DNA from: Acidisoma silvae
Lineage (GTDB): Bacteria; Pseudomonadota; Alphaproteobacteria; Acetobacterales; Acetobacteraceae
Length of the DNA: 64,000 bases
Reading direction: 5' to 3'
Assembly: GCF_020618775.1 (NCBI RefSeq)
Contig: NZ_JAESVB010000012.1
Span: 1-64,000 of the forward strand
The notes under the pieces were generated by a model. That model was not told the DNA's origin, searched no databases, and was given only the letters and a program-made list of their open reading frames with translations. Shown piece after piece: positions 27,603 through 35,958 of the stretch (positions within the stretch are counted from its first letter, which is position 1; the number at the start of each line of letters is the position of its first letter). Made by a program: the position numbers and the translations under genes.

Positions 27603-27753
27603 GATGTCACCCCGGGACGGGCAGGGTGGTAACATGGCAAAACCTAATTTTCTCTTCACCCGAAACGAAGTTCGGGAGTGCAGGCGCGTTTCTTTATATT
27701 TGTTTATAGATATCTGAACGCTTGTCGGACGTGATTAAAGCCAGCTTCAAGCC

Positions 27754-27830
27754 GTCATGCCCGCGAAAGCGGGCATCTTCTCCCGGTTGTGACGCCAAAG
27801 CCAGAAGATCCCCGCCTGCGCGGGGATGAC
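27754..27830. repeat. dispersed palindromic repeat, copy A (paired units)
   Basis: Two 28-bp units face each other: 27754-27781 and 27803-27830, inverted with about 24 matching positions. Each can fold alone, e.g. ATGCCCGC-GAAA-GCGGGCAT, a stem closed by a GNRA tetraloop. The same unit recurs near 47904-47983, 50732-50763 and 61904-61983, always between genes. It lies between the convergently ending/starting acetyltransferase and amidohydrolase regions. Confidence 0.9.
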
Positions 27831-27854
27831 GATCCTTCAGGCAAACCACTCGCC

Positions 27855-28886
27855 TCAGCGGCCCTCGAAACCGGTCAGAACATTCACGGCATTGATGCCG
27901 ATCTCCGCCACTGCATAGCCGCCTTCCATGACGAATTGCGTCGGCAGGCCGAGCTTGGCGATGCGTTCGCCCATGCGGGTGAAATGCTCATGATCCAGCT
28001 TGAACTGGGAAATCGGGTCGCCGAGATAGGTATCGACGCCGAGCGAGACCAGCAGCACGTCAGGTGCGTACTCCGCCACCCGCCGGCAGCCGGTTTCCAG
28101 CGCGGCACTCCAAGCTTCCCAATCCGTGCCCCAGGGTAAAGGCAGGTTGAGGTTGAAGCCTTCGCCCGCGCCGGCGCCGGGCTCATCCGCGAAGCCGAGC
28201 AGATAGGGGTATTCCTGCTCCGGCGTCGCATGGATATTGACCAGAAGAACATCGTCGCGCTGATAGAAAATCTGCTGCGTGCCATTGCCGTGATGGTAAT
28301 CGACATCCAGGATCGCAACGCGCTTGGCGCCCTGGTCCAGCACGTGCTGCGCGGCAATGGCGGCATTGTTGAGGAAGCAATAGCCACCGTAATGATCCGA
28401 CCCCGCATGATGTCCCGGCGGACGGCATAGCGAAAAGACGCTGCTGGCGCCCGAAACGATGGCGGCGGCGCCCGTCAATGCCACATGCGCCGAGCTTTCG
28501 ATCGCCTGCCAGCTCGTCGCCGTCAGCGGTGTGCCGGCATCGAAACAGTAATGGGCGAGGCGGCCTTCCAAATTCTGCGGCACGCGGTCGGCGCGGAAGC
28601 CGCGCGTAAAGAAGGTGAAGGGAAAGGCGCCGCCCTTGCGACCCAGCTTTTCCCATTCCGCGAAGCCGTGGCGCAGCAAATCCACCATGCCGGCATCATG
28701 AATGCGGGTAATGGCGTCGAGCGGAAAGCGCTCAGGCGCCAGTACCGGGCCAAGACCCACGGCCAGGGCGCGGTCCAGGATGATTTGGGCACGTTCGGGT
28801 TTTTCGAAGGCGGCGACGAATTCGCCGGAATTCAATTCGCCAGGGCTCTGATGCAGCGCGTGATCAGGCGAATAGATGACGTCCAT
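27855..28886 (-). CDS. acetylpolyamine amidohydrolase (histone deacetylase superfamily)
   Basis: 343 residues. The zinc hydrolase core of class II deacetylases is complete: catalytic His159-His160 (RPPGHHAG), metal ligands Asp196 and His198 (DVDYHHGNGTQQIFY) and Asp285 (GVDTYLGDP), and transition-state Tyr324 (EGGY). It most resembles bacterial acetylpolyamine amidohydrolases, which remove acetyl groups from acetylated putrescine, cadaverine or spermidine. It follows potABCD on the same strand, so imported acetylpolyamines are the likely substrate. Its Shine-Dalgarno GGGGGGAG is buried in the 3' arm of the hairpin at 28893-28918. Confidence 0.9.
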   Translation of the reverse strand: MDVIYSPDHALHQSPGELNSGEFVAAFEKPERAQIILDRALAVGLGPVLAPERFPLDAITRIHDAGMVDLLRHGFAEWEKLGRKGGAFPFTFFTRGFRADRVPQNLEGRLAHYCFDAGTPLTATSWQAIESSAHVALTGAAAIVSGASSVFSLCRPPGHHAGSDHYGGYCFLNNAAIAAQHVLDQGAKRVAILDVDYHHGNGTQQIFYQRDDVLLVNIHATPEQEYPYLLGFADEPGAGAGEGFNLNLPLPWGTDWEAWSAALETGCRRVAEYAPDVLLVSLGVDTYLGDPISQFKLDHEHFTRMGERIAKLGLPTQFVMEGGYAVAEIGINAVNVLTGFEGR

Positions 28887-28892
28887 GAAAAG

Positions 28893-28918
28893 CTCCCCCC
28901 GAGTGACCTCGGGGGGAG
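28893..28918 (-). promoter_or_regulatory. strong hairpin masking the amidohydrolase RBS (or attenuator)
   Basis: On the minus strand CTCCCCCCGAG-GTCA-CTCGGGGGGAG forms a perfect 11-bp, nearly all-GC stem with a 4-nt loop. It starts 7 nt after the potD stop. The 3' arm is the Shine-Dalgarno of the next gene, followed by CTTTTC and its ATG. It can therefore act as a weak intrinsic terminator, as an RBS-sequestering structure opened by ribosomes finishing potD, or as both. Confidence 0.8.
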
Positions 28919-28925
28919 TTGTCGG

Positions 28926-29978
28926 TTATTTCCGGATCAGCGTCCAGATGCGGTCGAAGTCCTTCGTCGCTTTCGCGTCGCAGCCCGGCGAGAAGACGAT
29001 CTTGTAATTCGCCGGCGGGTTGAATTCCGGCGCGGTCGCCATCGCCGGCTGCAGATACTTGTTGGAACCGGCAACGCCGTTCTGGTAGCCCGCGAAATTG
29101 CTTTCGATGGCGGCGTTCTGCGGGTCCATCATGAAGTTGATGAACTTCTTGGCATTCGCCACGTCGGGCGCGCCGACCGGGATGGCGAGGTTGTCCATCC
29201 AACCGGAGCCGCCTTCCTTGGCATAGACGTATTTCAGCGAGGGCTTGGCCTGGCGGGCGCGCATGGCGTCACCCGACCATTGCTCGCTCATCGTCACTTC
29301 GCCAGCCGTCAGGCGGTCGATGATACCGTCGGAGTTATACAGCTTCACGAAGGGCTTCTGCGCTTCCAGCAGAGCCAGCGTCTCTTTCAGATGCGCCGGG
29401 TCGGTATCGCAGGGCGGGTAGCCCAGATAGGTCAGTGCCAGGTTGATGACTTCGCTCGGCGATCCGAACATGCCGACCTGGCCCTTGAAGACCGCCGGCG
29501 GCTTGAACAGCGTCGCCAGGCTGTCCACCGGACCCGGATAGACCTTGGTGTCATAGGTGAAGGAGGTCGTGCCCCACTGCCAGGGAACGGTATATTCCGC
29601 CTTCGGATCCCAGAAGCGCGTCTTCCAGCGCGGTTCCAGGTTCTTGAAGTTCGGCATGTCGCCAGCGTCAACCTTCTGCAGCAGATTCTGGTTGACGAAG
29701 ATCTTCACGAAATCGTCGGAGACGATGACAAGGTCATAGCCCGTGGTGCCGGCCTTGAGCTTGGCGAGCAGGGTCTCGTTCGAATCATAGGTATCGAGCG
29801 TGACCTTGATGCCGGTCTCGGCCGTGAACTTCTTCAGCAGGTCCGGGGCCGTGTAATCGGTCCAGTTGAAGATGTGCAGAACCCCCGCATCGGCGGCATG
29901 GGCCGGCTGGGCCAGGGGCGCGGCCGCGACAGCGGCGGCACCCAGGCCGAAGGCCATCAGGGCAGTCTTGAGGCTCAT
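28926..29978 (-). CDS. potD: spermidine/putrescine ABC transporter, periplasmic binding protein
   Basis: 350 residues from ATG 29978, with GGAGGAA well placed before it. A Sec signal peptide ends at AHAAD. The mature protein opens with VLHIFNWTDYTAPDLL, the hallmark of PotD/PotF, and has the usual acidic and aromatic binding residues in NEQWSGDA-like TMSEQWSGDAM. It delivers polyamines to PotB/PotC. Last transport gene of purD-potA-potB-potC-potD on the minus strand; followed by the RBS-masking hairpin and an acetylpolyamine amidohydrolase. Confidence 0.92.
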   Translation of the reverse strand: MSLKTALMAFGLGAAAVAAAPLAQPAHAADAGVLHIFNWTDYTAPDLLKKFTAETGIKVTLDTYDSNETLLAKLKAGTTGYDLVIVSDDFVKIFVNQNLLQKVDAGDMPNFKNLEPRWKTRFWDPKAEYTVPWQWGTTSFTYDTKVYPGPVDSLATLFKPPAVFKGQVGMFGSPSEVINLALTYLGYPPCDTDPAHLKETLALLEAQKPFVKLYNSDGIIDRLTAGEVTMSEQWSGDAMRARQAKPSLKYVYAKEGGSGWMDNLAIPVGAPDVANAKKFINFMMDPQNAAIESNFAGYQNGVAGSNKYLQPAMATAPEFNPPANYKIVFSPGCDAKATKDFDRIWTLIRK

Positions 29979-30009
29979 TGGAACTTCCTCCGGTATGGAA
30001 GGCTGGGGT

Positions 30010-30882
30010 TCAGGTTGTCGCGGTCGCGGCGGGGGTAGCGGCGCTTGCCGCGGCTCCCGCCTCGTTGGGCCGGCTGATGAGGAAGGCGACCAGCGCAAGG
30101 GCGGCCGAAATCACCAGCAGGATGGTCGAGATCGCATTCACTTCCGGCGTCACGCCCAGGCGCATCATGCCATAGACATAGACGGGAAGCGTGGTGGTGC
30201 CGGCGCTGCTCACCATGAAGCTGATGAGGAAGTCATCCAGCGACGTGACGAAGGCCAGGATGGCGCCGGCCATGATGCCGGGCACCATCAACGGCAGGGT
30301 GATGCGCATGAAAATCCGCCATTCACCGCCATAGAGGTCGCGCCCCGCATCCTCATACGCCGTGCCGATGGTGTTCAGCCGCGCCTGGATAGGCAGCATG
30401 GCGAAGGGCACGCAGAAGACCGTATGCGCCAGCACAAGGTTGAGCACGCCATAGTGGAAGCCGATCGAGGAAAAGAAGATCAGCGTCGTGATGGCGGTGA
30501 CGATTTCCGGCACCACCAGCGGCATCATGACAAGGCTGTTCGCGGCGGCCTCGCCCTTGAACCGTCCGCCACGCTCGAAACCGAGGGCGGCTGCGATGGC
30601 GATGGCCGTGGAGCAGATGGTCGCCAGCACGCCGACGAGCACGGAAACCCAGGCAGCGTGGCGGATGTCGCCGTTATTCGCGACGCGGGAGAACCAATGC
30701 AGGCTGAAACCGGTCCAGACGGTGACGAAGCGATTGGCGTTGAAGGAATAGATCACCAGGATGGCGAGGGGCAGATACAGGAAACCCATCACGATCAGGC
30801 TGAAAATCCCGAAGCCCGGATTATGCCGCCAGTCGAAGGGGCGGATCTTGCGGCGCGCGGCCGTTTGCATCGTGGTTGCCAT
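30010..30882 (-). CDS. potC: spermidine/putrescine ABC transporter permease
   Basis: 290 residues from ATG 30882, two nt after the potB stop; the frame extends to 30933 inside potB. Six membrane helices. The EAA loop for contact with the ATPase reads EDAGRDLYGGEWRIFMRITL, and the segment TSLDDFLISFM is characteristic of PotC/PotI. It forms the membrane channel with PotB. The C-terminal tail is unusually Ala/Thr-rich. Confidence 0.92.
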   Translation of the reverse strand: MATTMQTAARRKIRPFDWRHNPGFGIFSLIVMGFLYLPLAILVIYSFNANRFVTVWTGFSLHWFSRVANNGDIRHAAWVSVLVGVLATICSTAIAIAAALGFERGGRFKGEAAANSLVMMPLVVPEIVTAITTLIFFSSIGFHYGVLNLVLAHTVFCVPFAMLPIQARLNTIGTAYEDAGRDLYGGEWRIFMRITLPLMVPGIMAGAILAFVTSLDDFLISFMVSSAGTTTLPVYVYGMMRLGVTPEVNAISTILLVISAALALVAFLISRPNEAGAAASAATPAATATT

Positions 30883-30884
30883 GG

Positions 30885-31769
30885 TCAAGCTGCCTGCGCT
30901 GCTGCGGCGCGCTTGGTTCGCCAGCGCTGCCACGCGAGAGAAAGAATGACCGCGAAGGTCACGAGCATGGAAAGGGCGGCGCCGAAGGGCCAGTTGCGGG
31001 ACGACGTGAACTGCATTTCGATCAGGCTGCCGATCAGCAACTGCTTGCCGCCACCGAGAAGATCGGGCTGCAGGAAGGAGCCGAGGGCGGGCGCGAAGAC
31101 CAGCACGGTGCCGGCGGCGATGCCGGGCTTGGTCAAGGGCCAGATGACGCGGCGGAACAGCTGGTAGCGATTGGCATAAAGATCATAGGACGCTTCGATC
31201 AGGCGCGGATCAAGCCGTTCCAGCGTCGCATAGATCGGCAGCACCATGAAGGGCAGAAAGGTATAGACGAGGCCGAGCAGAACCGAGCCCTGATTATACA
31301 GCAGCGGCAGCGGGTGGGAGATGAAGCCCAGCCAGCCGAACAGCTTATTCGCCAGGCCCTCGTCGCGCAGAATCAGGATCCAGCAATAGGTGCGGATCAG
31401 CGTATTGATCCAGAAGGGCAAGGACACCAGCGTCAGCAGGACTTTCCGCCGGCCGGGCGACTGGCAGACGATGTACCAGGCCACGGGAAAGCCGATGACG
31501 AGGCTGAGGATCGTCGTTGCCAGCGCAAGATACAGCGAACGGAAAGCGATCCAGAAATAATCCGGCATGAAGATCAGGCTGCCGTCGAAATCCTGATCGA
31601 ACAGCATCTGCACATAGGCGCCGAAGGTCAGCGGCGCCTGCACGCCGCCATAGGGATTGGCGGACATGAAGGAATAGGCGAGAGAAATGAAAAGCGGGAT
31701 GGCCCCGAAAATGCCGATGACGAGGACAGCGGGCAGGATAAGCCAATAGGCGGAGCGTTTGTTCAGCAT
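30885..31769 (-). CDS. potB: spermidine/putrescine ABC transporter permease
   Basis: 294 residues. Six helices; the N-terminus is short and the EAA loop reads EASYDLYANRYQLFRRVIWP. The early motif YWLILPAVLVIGIFGAIPLF and the loop FWINTLIRTYCWILIL are those of PotB/PotH. It pairs with PotC and is energised by PotA, encoded 7 nt upstream on the same strand. Confidence 0.92.
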   Translation of the reverse strand: MLNKRSAYWLILPAVLVIGIFGAIPLFISLAYSFMSANPYGGVQAPLTFGAYVQMLFDQDFDGSLIFMPDYFWIAFRSLYLALATTILSLVIGFPVAWYIVCQSPGRRKVLLTLVSLPFWINTLIRTYCWILILRDEGLANKLFGWLGFISHPLPLLYNQGSVLLGLVYTFLPFMVLPIYATLERLDPRLIEASYDLYANRYQLFRRVIWPLTKPGIAAGTVLVFAPALGSFLQPDLLGGGKQLLIGSLIEMQFTSSRNWPFGAALSMLVTFAVILSLAWQRWRTKRAAAAQAA

Positions 31770-31776
31770 GATGGCA

Positions 31777-32829
31777 TCAATCCAACAACTCGCGTTCAGC
31801 CTCCGTCTCCCAGACGAGGCCCACCTCCGTGCCCTGGGGCAGCTTGGCCGCCCCGCGGATACGGGCGCGCAGGCGGCCGCCCGGAATGGTGATTTCCATC
31901 AGCGTATCCGAGCCGAGGAAGGTCGCGACATCGACGACGCCGCTGATGCGCGGCGTGACGCCGGGGCGCGCGATTTCGATCTTCTCGGGGCGGACGGCGA
32001 TAATGGCATCCGCGCGGCGGCCCAGGCTCTCACCCGGAATGAGGTTCGCCTCACCGATGAAGTCGGCGACGAAACGGTTGGTGGGGTGATCGTAGATTTC
32101 TTCCGGCGTGCCGATCTGCTGCACGCGGCCGGTATTCATGACCGCGATACGGTCGGACATGGCCAGCGCTTCTTCCTGGTCATGCGTCACCAGAATGAAG
32201 GTGATGCCGGTCTCGCGCTGCAGCCGTTTCAGCTCGAACTGCATTTCCTTGCGGAGCTTAAGGTCGAGGGCCGACAGCGGCTCATCCAGCAGCAGCACTT
32301 GCGGGCGCGGCGCGAGCGCACGGGCGAGGGCCACGCGTTGTTGCTGGCCACCGGACAATTGCGCCGGCTTGCGATTGGCGAAATGGGCGAGCTTCACCAG
32401 GCTCAGCGTTTCCTGCACGCGAGCGGTAATATCTGCCTTTTTCCAGCGCAGCATTTCCAGCCCGAAAGCGACGTTCTGCGACACCGTCAGATGCGGGAAC
32501 AGCGCATAGTTCTGGAAGACCATGTTCACCGGCCGCTCGCGCGGCGGCAGGCTGGCGACGTCCTTGCCCTGCAACCAGATTTCACCGGTGGTCGGGTGTT
32601 CGAAACCGGCGATCATCCGCAGCAGCGTCGTTTTGCCGCAGCCCGAAGGCCCGAGAAGGGTGAAGAATTCCTTCTCTTCGATCAGGATATTGATCGCTTC
32701 CAGCGCCCGGTGACCGGTCGCCACATCGCCGAAGATCTTCTCAACGCCCACCACTTCAATGAGGTGGCGGGCAGGGGCGCCCGGTCGGGCTGTCGCTGCG
32801 GGAGCGGCACTCAGCACTTCAGATGGCAT
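31777..32829 (-). CDS. potA: spermidine/putrescine ABC transporter ATPase
   Basis: 350 residues from ATG 32829; a TTG at 32853 is possible. The Walker [10 protein letters not shown], signature [15 protein letters not shown], Walker [13 protein letters not shown] and switch His in THDQEEAL are all present, followed by a TOBE-type C-terminal regulatory domain ([10 protein letters not shown]). It hydrolyses ATP to drive polyamine import. First gene of potABCD. About 116 bp separate it from purD upstream on the same strand, room for its own promoter. Confidence 0.93.
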   Translation of the reverse strand: MPSEVLSAAPAATARPGAPARHLIEVVGVEKIFGDVATGHRALEAINILIEEKEFFTLLGPSGCGKTTLLRMIAGFEHPTTGEIWLQGKDVASLPPRERPVNMVFQNYALFPHLTVSQNVAFGLEMLRWKKADITARVQETLSLVKLAHFANRKPAQLSGGQQQRVALARALAPRPQVLLLDEPLSALDLKLRKEMQFELKRLQRETGITFILVTHDQEEALAMSDRIAVMNTGRVQQIGTPEEIYDHPTNRFVADFIGEANLIPGESLGRRADAIIAVRPEKIEIARPGVTPRISGVVDVATFLGSDTLMEITIPGGRLRARIRGAAKLPQGTEVGLVWETEAERELLD

Positions 32830-32945
32830 TAGAGAGAGGTCCCCCGGTTGCAATGTGATCAGTTTTCATGGCCCAGCCACCCAATGCAAGTGCTTTGCCA
32901 CTGAAAACGCGATTTATGCATGCGACCCCTCTCCTGCTTGGCCCG

Positions 32946-34211
32946 TCAGGTAAAGTGCGCGCCGATGTCGCGGCGGCAGAATCCCTCGGGCCAGTCAATC
33001 GCATCGACCGTCGCATAGGCGCGGCTGCGCGCCCCGGCCAGGGTCGGCGCCGTTGCATTGACGACCAGTACGCGGCCCCCATCGGCCAGGATTCGGCTGC
33101 CGTCCGCTTTGGTGCCGGCCTGGAAGATTGTCACCTCCACGTCGGCCGCCGCCTTATCCAATCCGCGAATCTCGGTGCCGCGTTCATAGGCAGACGGATA
33201 GCCGCGCGCGGCCAAGACGATGGAGACCGAGGCCTCGGCCCGCCAGCGCGGGGCCACATGCTTGATGCCGCCGTCGCACACCGCCAGCAGGGCGGGCATG
33301 ATGTCGCTATCCAGCAGCGGCAGCAGGGTCTCGGCCTCCGGGTCGCCGAAGCGAACATTATATTCGATGAGCTTCGGCCCCTCCGCCGTCAGCATCAGCC
33401 CGGCGAAGAGGATGCCACGGAAGGGAATGCCGCGACTCGCCATTTCATGCAGGGTCGGGCGAATGATGGTCTCCATCACGCTGTCGCGCAGCTCATGCGT
33501 GAAGCCGGGGGGCGGGGCGATGGCGCCCATGCCGCCGGTATTGGGGCCGGTATCGCCATCACCGACGCGCTTGTGGTCACGCGCCGCGCCGAGAAAAATG
33601 GCATCCGTGCCGTCGCACAGCGCGAAAACCGAGACTTCCGGCCCTTCCAGGAATTCCTCGATGACGACGCGGGCGCCGGCCGCGCCGAAACTGCCCTCCT
33701 GAAGGCAGGCGATGACCGCCTCTTCGGCTTCCTCGACCGTCTGGGCGACGACGACACCCTTGCCGGCGGCCAGGCCATCGGCCTTCACGACGATAGGCGC
33801 GCCACGACGGCGAATGAAATCAAGCGCCTGCTCGGCATCGGTGAAGGCTTCCCAGCGCGCGGTCGGGATGCCGGCGGCATCCGCCACTTCCTTGGTGAAT
33901 TGCTTGCTGCCTTCCAATTGGGCGGCCGCCATGCTGGGCCCGGCGCAGCGGATGCCCTGCTCGTGCAGACGGTCATAAAGACCCGCGACCAGCGGCGCTT
34001 CCGGGCCGGGCACGACGAGGTCGATGGCATTATTGGCCGCGAAACGGGTCAATGCCTCGATTTCAGTCACGGCGATGGGCACAAGCTTGGCGAAGGTCGC
34101 GATGCCGGGGTTGCCGGGGGCGCAAAAAATCTCGGTTACCAGCGGGCTTTTCGCGATCGCGCGCACCAGCGCATGCTCCCGGCCGCCGGACCCCACCACC
34201 AAAACGCGCAT
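32946..34211 (-). CDS. purD: phosphoribosylamine-glycine ligase
   Basis: 421 residues from ATG 34211; an upstream ATG at 34235 is less likely. The N-terminus MRVLVVGSGGREHAL is diagnostic. The ATP-grasp core is seen in KADGLAAGKGVVVA and, later, EYNVRFGDPEAE with the metal-binding Glu and Asn. It makes glycinamide ribonucleotide, step two of purine synthesis. It is divergent from xseA with a 54-bp gap. It precedes the pot operon on the same strand, but a link in function is not evident. Confidence 0.95.
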   Translation of the reverse strand: MRVLVVGSGGREHALVRAIAKSPLVTEIFCAPGNPGIATFAKLVPIAVTEIEALTRFAANNAIDLVVPGPEAPLVAGLYDRLHEQGIRCAGPSMAAAQLEGSKQFTKEVADAAGIPTARWEAFTDAEQALDFIRRRGAPIVVKADGLAAGKGVVVAQTVEEAEEAVIACLQEGSFGAAGARVVIEEFLEGPEVSVFALCDGTDAIFLGAARDHKRVGDGDTGPNTGGMGAIAPPPGFTHELRDSVMETIIRPTLHEMASRGIPFRGILFAGLMLTAEGPKLIEYNVRFGDPEAETLLPLLDSDIMPALLAVCDGGIKHVAPRWRAEASVSIVLAARGYPSAYERGTEIRGLDKAAADVEVTIFQAGTKADGSRILADGGRVLVVNATAPTLAGARSRAYATVDAIDWPEGFCRRDIGAHFT

Positions 34212-34265
34212 CGCCTTACTCCGCCACTGCTTCAAACCGGGGCGGCCTTAGCATAGTCTGCGGCC

Positions 34266-35822
34266 ATGGCCGACATCCTAGACGCTCCCGCCCCCTCGAA
34301 TATCCCTGAATATTCGGTCAGTGAAATCTCCTCCGCCGTGAAGCGCACGTTGGAAGGCGCTTTCAGCCGCGTGCGGGTGCGCGGCGAGATCACGGAGATG
34401 AAGCGCTATCCCTCCGGCCATATCTATTTTTCGCTGAAGGATGAGGCCGGGAAGATCGCCGGTATCGTCTGGAAGGGCTCGGTCTCGCGTCTTGGCCTGG
34501 TGCCGGAAAACGGGATCGAAGTCATCGCCACCGGACGCGTGACGGCCTATGGCGAGCGTTCCTCCTATCAGCTCATCGTCGAGAAGATGGAATTCGCGGG
34601 CGCCGGCGCGCTGCTGGCCAAGATCGAAATGCTGCGGGTCCGGCTGGCGGAGGAGGGGCTGTTCGACGAGGCGCGCAAGCGCCCGATCCCCATGCTGCCG
34701 CGCGTTATCGGCGTCGTCACCAGCCCGCAGGGCGCGGTGCTGCACGACATCCGCACCACCATCGCCCGGCGCTTTCCGCGCGACATCCTGCTCTGGCCGG
34801 TGCCGGTGCAGGGCGAGGGATCGGCCGAAAAGATCGCCGCGGCGATTCGCGGTTTCTCTACCATGCCGGCGGATGGCGAGATTCCGCGTCCGGACGTCGT
34901 CATCGTCGCGCGCGGCGGTGGCAGCCTGGAAGATCTCATGGCCTTCAATGACGAGGGCGTGCTGCGGGCGGCGGCGGCCTGCACCATTCCGCTGATCTCG
35001 GCGGTGGGGCATGAGACGGATACGACGCTGATCGATTTCGTGTCCGACCGCCGGGCGCCGACGCCGACGGCAGCGGCCGAAATGGCGGTGCCGTCGCGGC
35101 TGGAACTGCTGGGCGACGTCACGCAGAAAGGCGGGCGGCTGACCGCCGCCGTGGCGCGGCTGATGGCGGAAGGCCGGCTGCGCGTCACCGGGGCCGCGCG
35201 CGGCCTGCCCGATATCGCGGGTCTGCTGGGTCAGGCGCGGCTCAGGCTGGATGACCGGGCAGAGCGTCTGCGCATGGCGCCCGACAATCTGCTGCGCATG
35301 CGCCGGGCCGAATGGCGCCATGCGGCGGAGCGTCTGCCCCATCCCAAGGTCTGGCTGGACGGCTTGCGGTCGCGGTTGGATGAAGAAGGGCGGCGCCTGT
35401 CGCTCGGCCTGCCGCAATTGCTCAGCCTGCGGCGCAATGCGTTGACGCTCTCGGCCCAGGGTCTGCCGACCGGCCTGCGCCACCGGATTTCCCTTCTGCG
35501 CCAGACCGAAGCCCGCATCAGCGCGCGCCTGTCTCCGGCGCCGGTTTTGTCCGGCCAGCGCGAAGCCCGCGCGCGGCTGGAGGGGCTGTCGGCGCGCCTG
35601 CAATCCGTCTCCTATCAGGCGGTGCTGGAACGCGGCTTTGCGCTCGTCGCCGATGCCGGCGGCCAGCCGGTCACGCGGGCGGGCGGTATCGCTGCCGGCG
35701 ACGCGCTGACGCTCCGCTTCGCCGATGGCGCGGTCGGCGTGACGGCGGGTGAAGCGGAGGCCGGCAAGCCGGCGAAGGCGCCGCGGCCAAGGCAGGCCGC
35801 ACGGCAGGGATCCCTCCTATAG
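34266..35822 (+). CDS. xseA: exodeoxyribonuclease VII large subunit
   Basis: 518 residues. The N-terminal OB-fold (EYSVSEISSAVKRTLEGAF, then RYPSGHIYFSLKDE) binds single-stranded DNA. The catalytic domain carries GVVTSPQGAVLHDI, the strongly conserved ARGGGSLEDLMAFNDE and SAVGHETDTTLIDFVSDRRAPTP-type segment. With XseB it degrades single-stranded DNA. The small subunit gene is not adjacent. The C-terminus is Lys/Pro/Ala-rich and slightly longer than in E. coli. Confidence 0.95.
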   Translation: MADILDAPAPSNIPEYSVSEISSAVKRTLEGAFSRVRVRGEITEMKRYPSGHIYFSLKDEAGKIAGIVWKGSVSRLGLVPENGIEVIATGRVTAYGERSSYQLIVEKMEFAGAGALLAKIEMLRVRLAEEGLFDEARKRPIPMLPRVIGVVTSPQGAVLHDIRTTIARRFPRDILLWPVPVQGEGSAEKIAAAIRGFSTMPADGEIPRPDVVIVARGGGSLEDLMAFNDEGVLRAAAACTIPLISAVGHETDTTLIDFVSDRRAPTPTAAAEMAVPSRLELLGDVTQKGGRLTAAVARLMAEGRLRVTGAARGLPDIAGLLGQARLRLDDRAERLRMAPDNLLRMRRAEWRHAAERLPHPKVWLDGLRSRLDEEGRRLSLGLPQLLSLRRNALTLSAQGLPTGLRHRISLLRQTEARISARLSPAPVLSGQREARARLEGLSARLQSVSYQAVLERGFALVADAGGQPVTRAGGIAAGDALTLRFADGAVGVTAGEAEAGKPAKAPRPRQAARQGSLL

Positions 35823-35958
35823 CGGTTGCCGAATCCATTTCGTCCTGAAAACGGTTGAGTGCGAAGAACGTTGCCTGGGCTAATTGCCTTGTCTATTGGC
35901 TCGGCCTGTTCCGATATCTGACCGCTGTGGCGCCGTCGCGTCGGTTTGAAAGGTGCCT

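Noticed and set aside
27754-27830. Palindromic repeats considered as a CRISPR array
   Set aside because: Units are inverted rather than direct, occur in pairs with no series of unique spacers, and are scattered over 34 kb. There are no cas genes.
29770-29795. GTTCGAATC, considered as a tRNA T-loop
   Set aside because: It lies inside potD, and no acceptor stem or anticodon arm can be folded around it.
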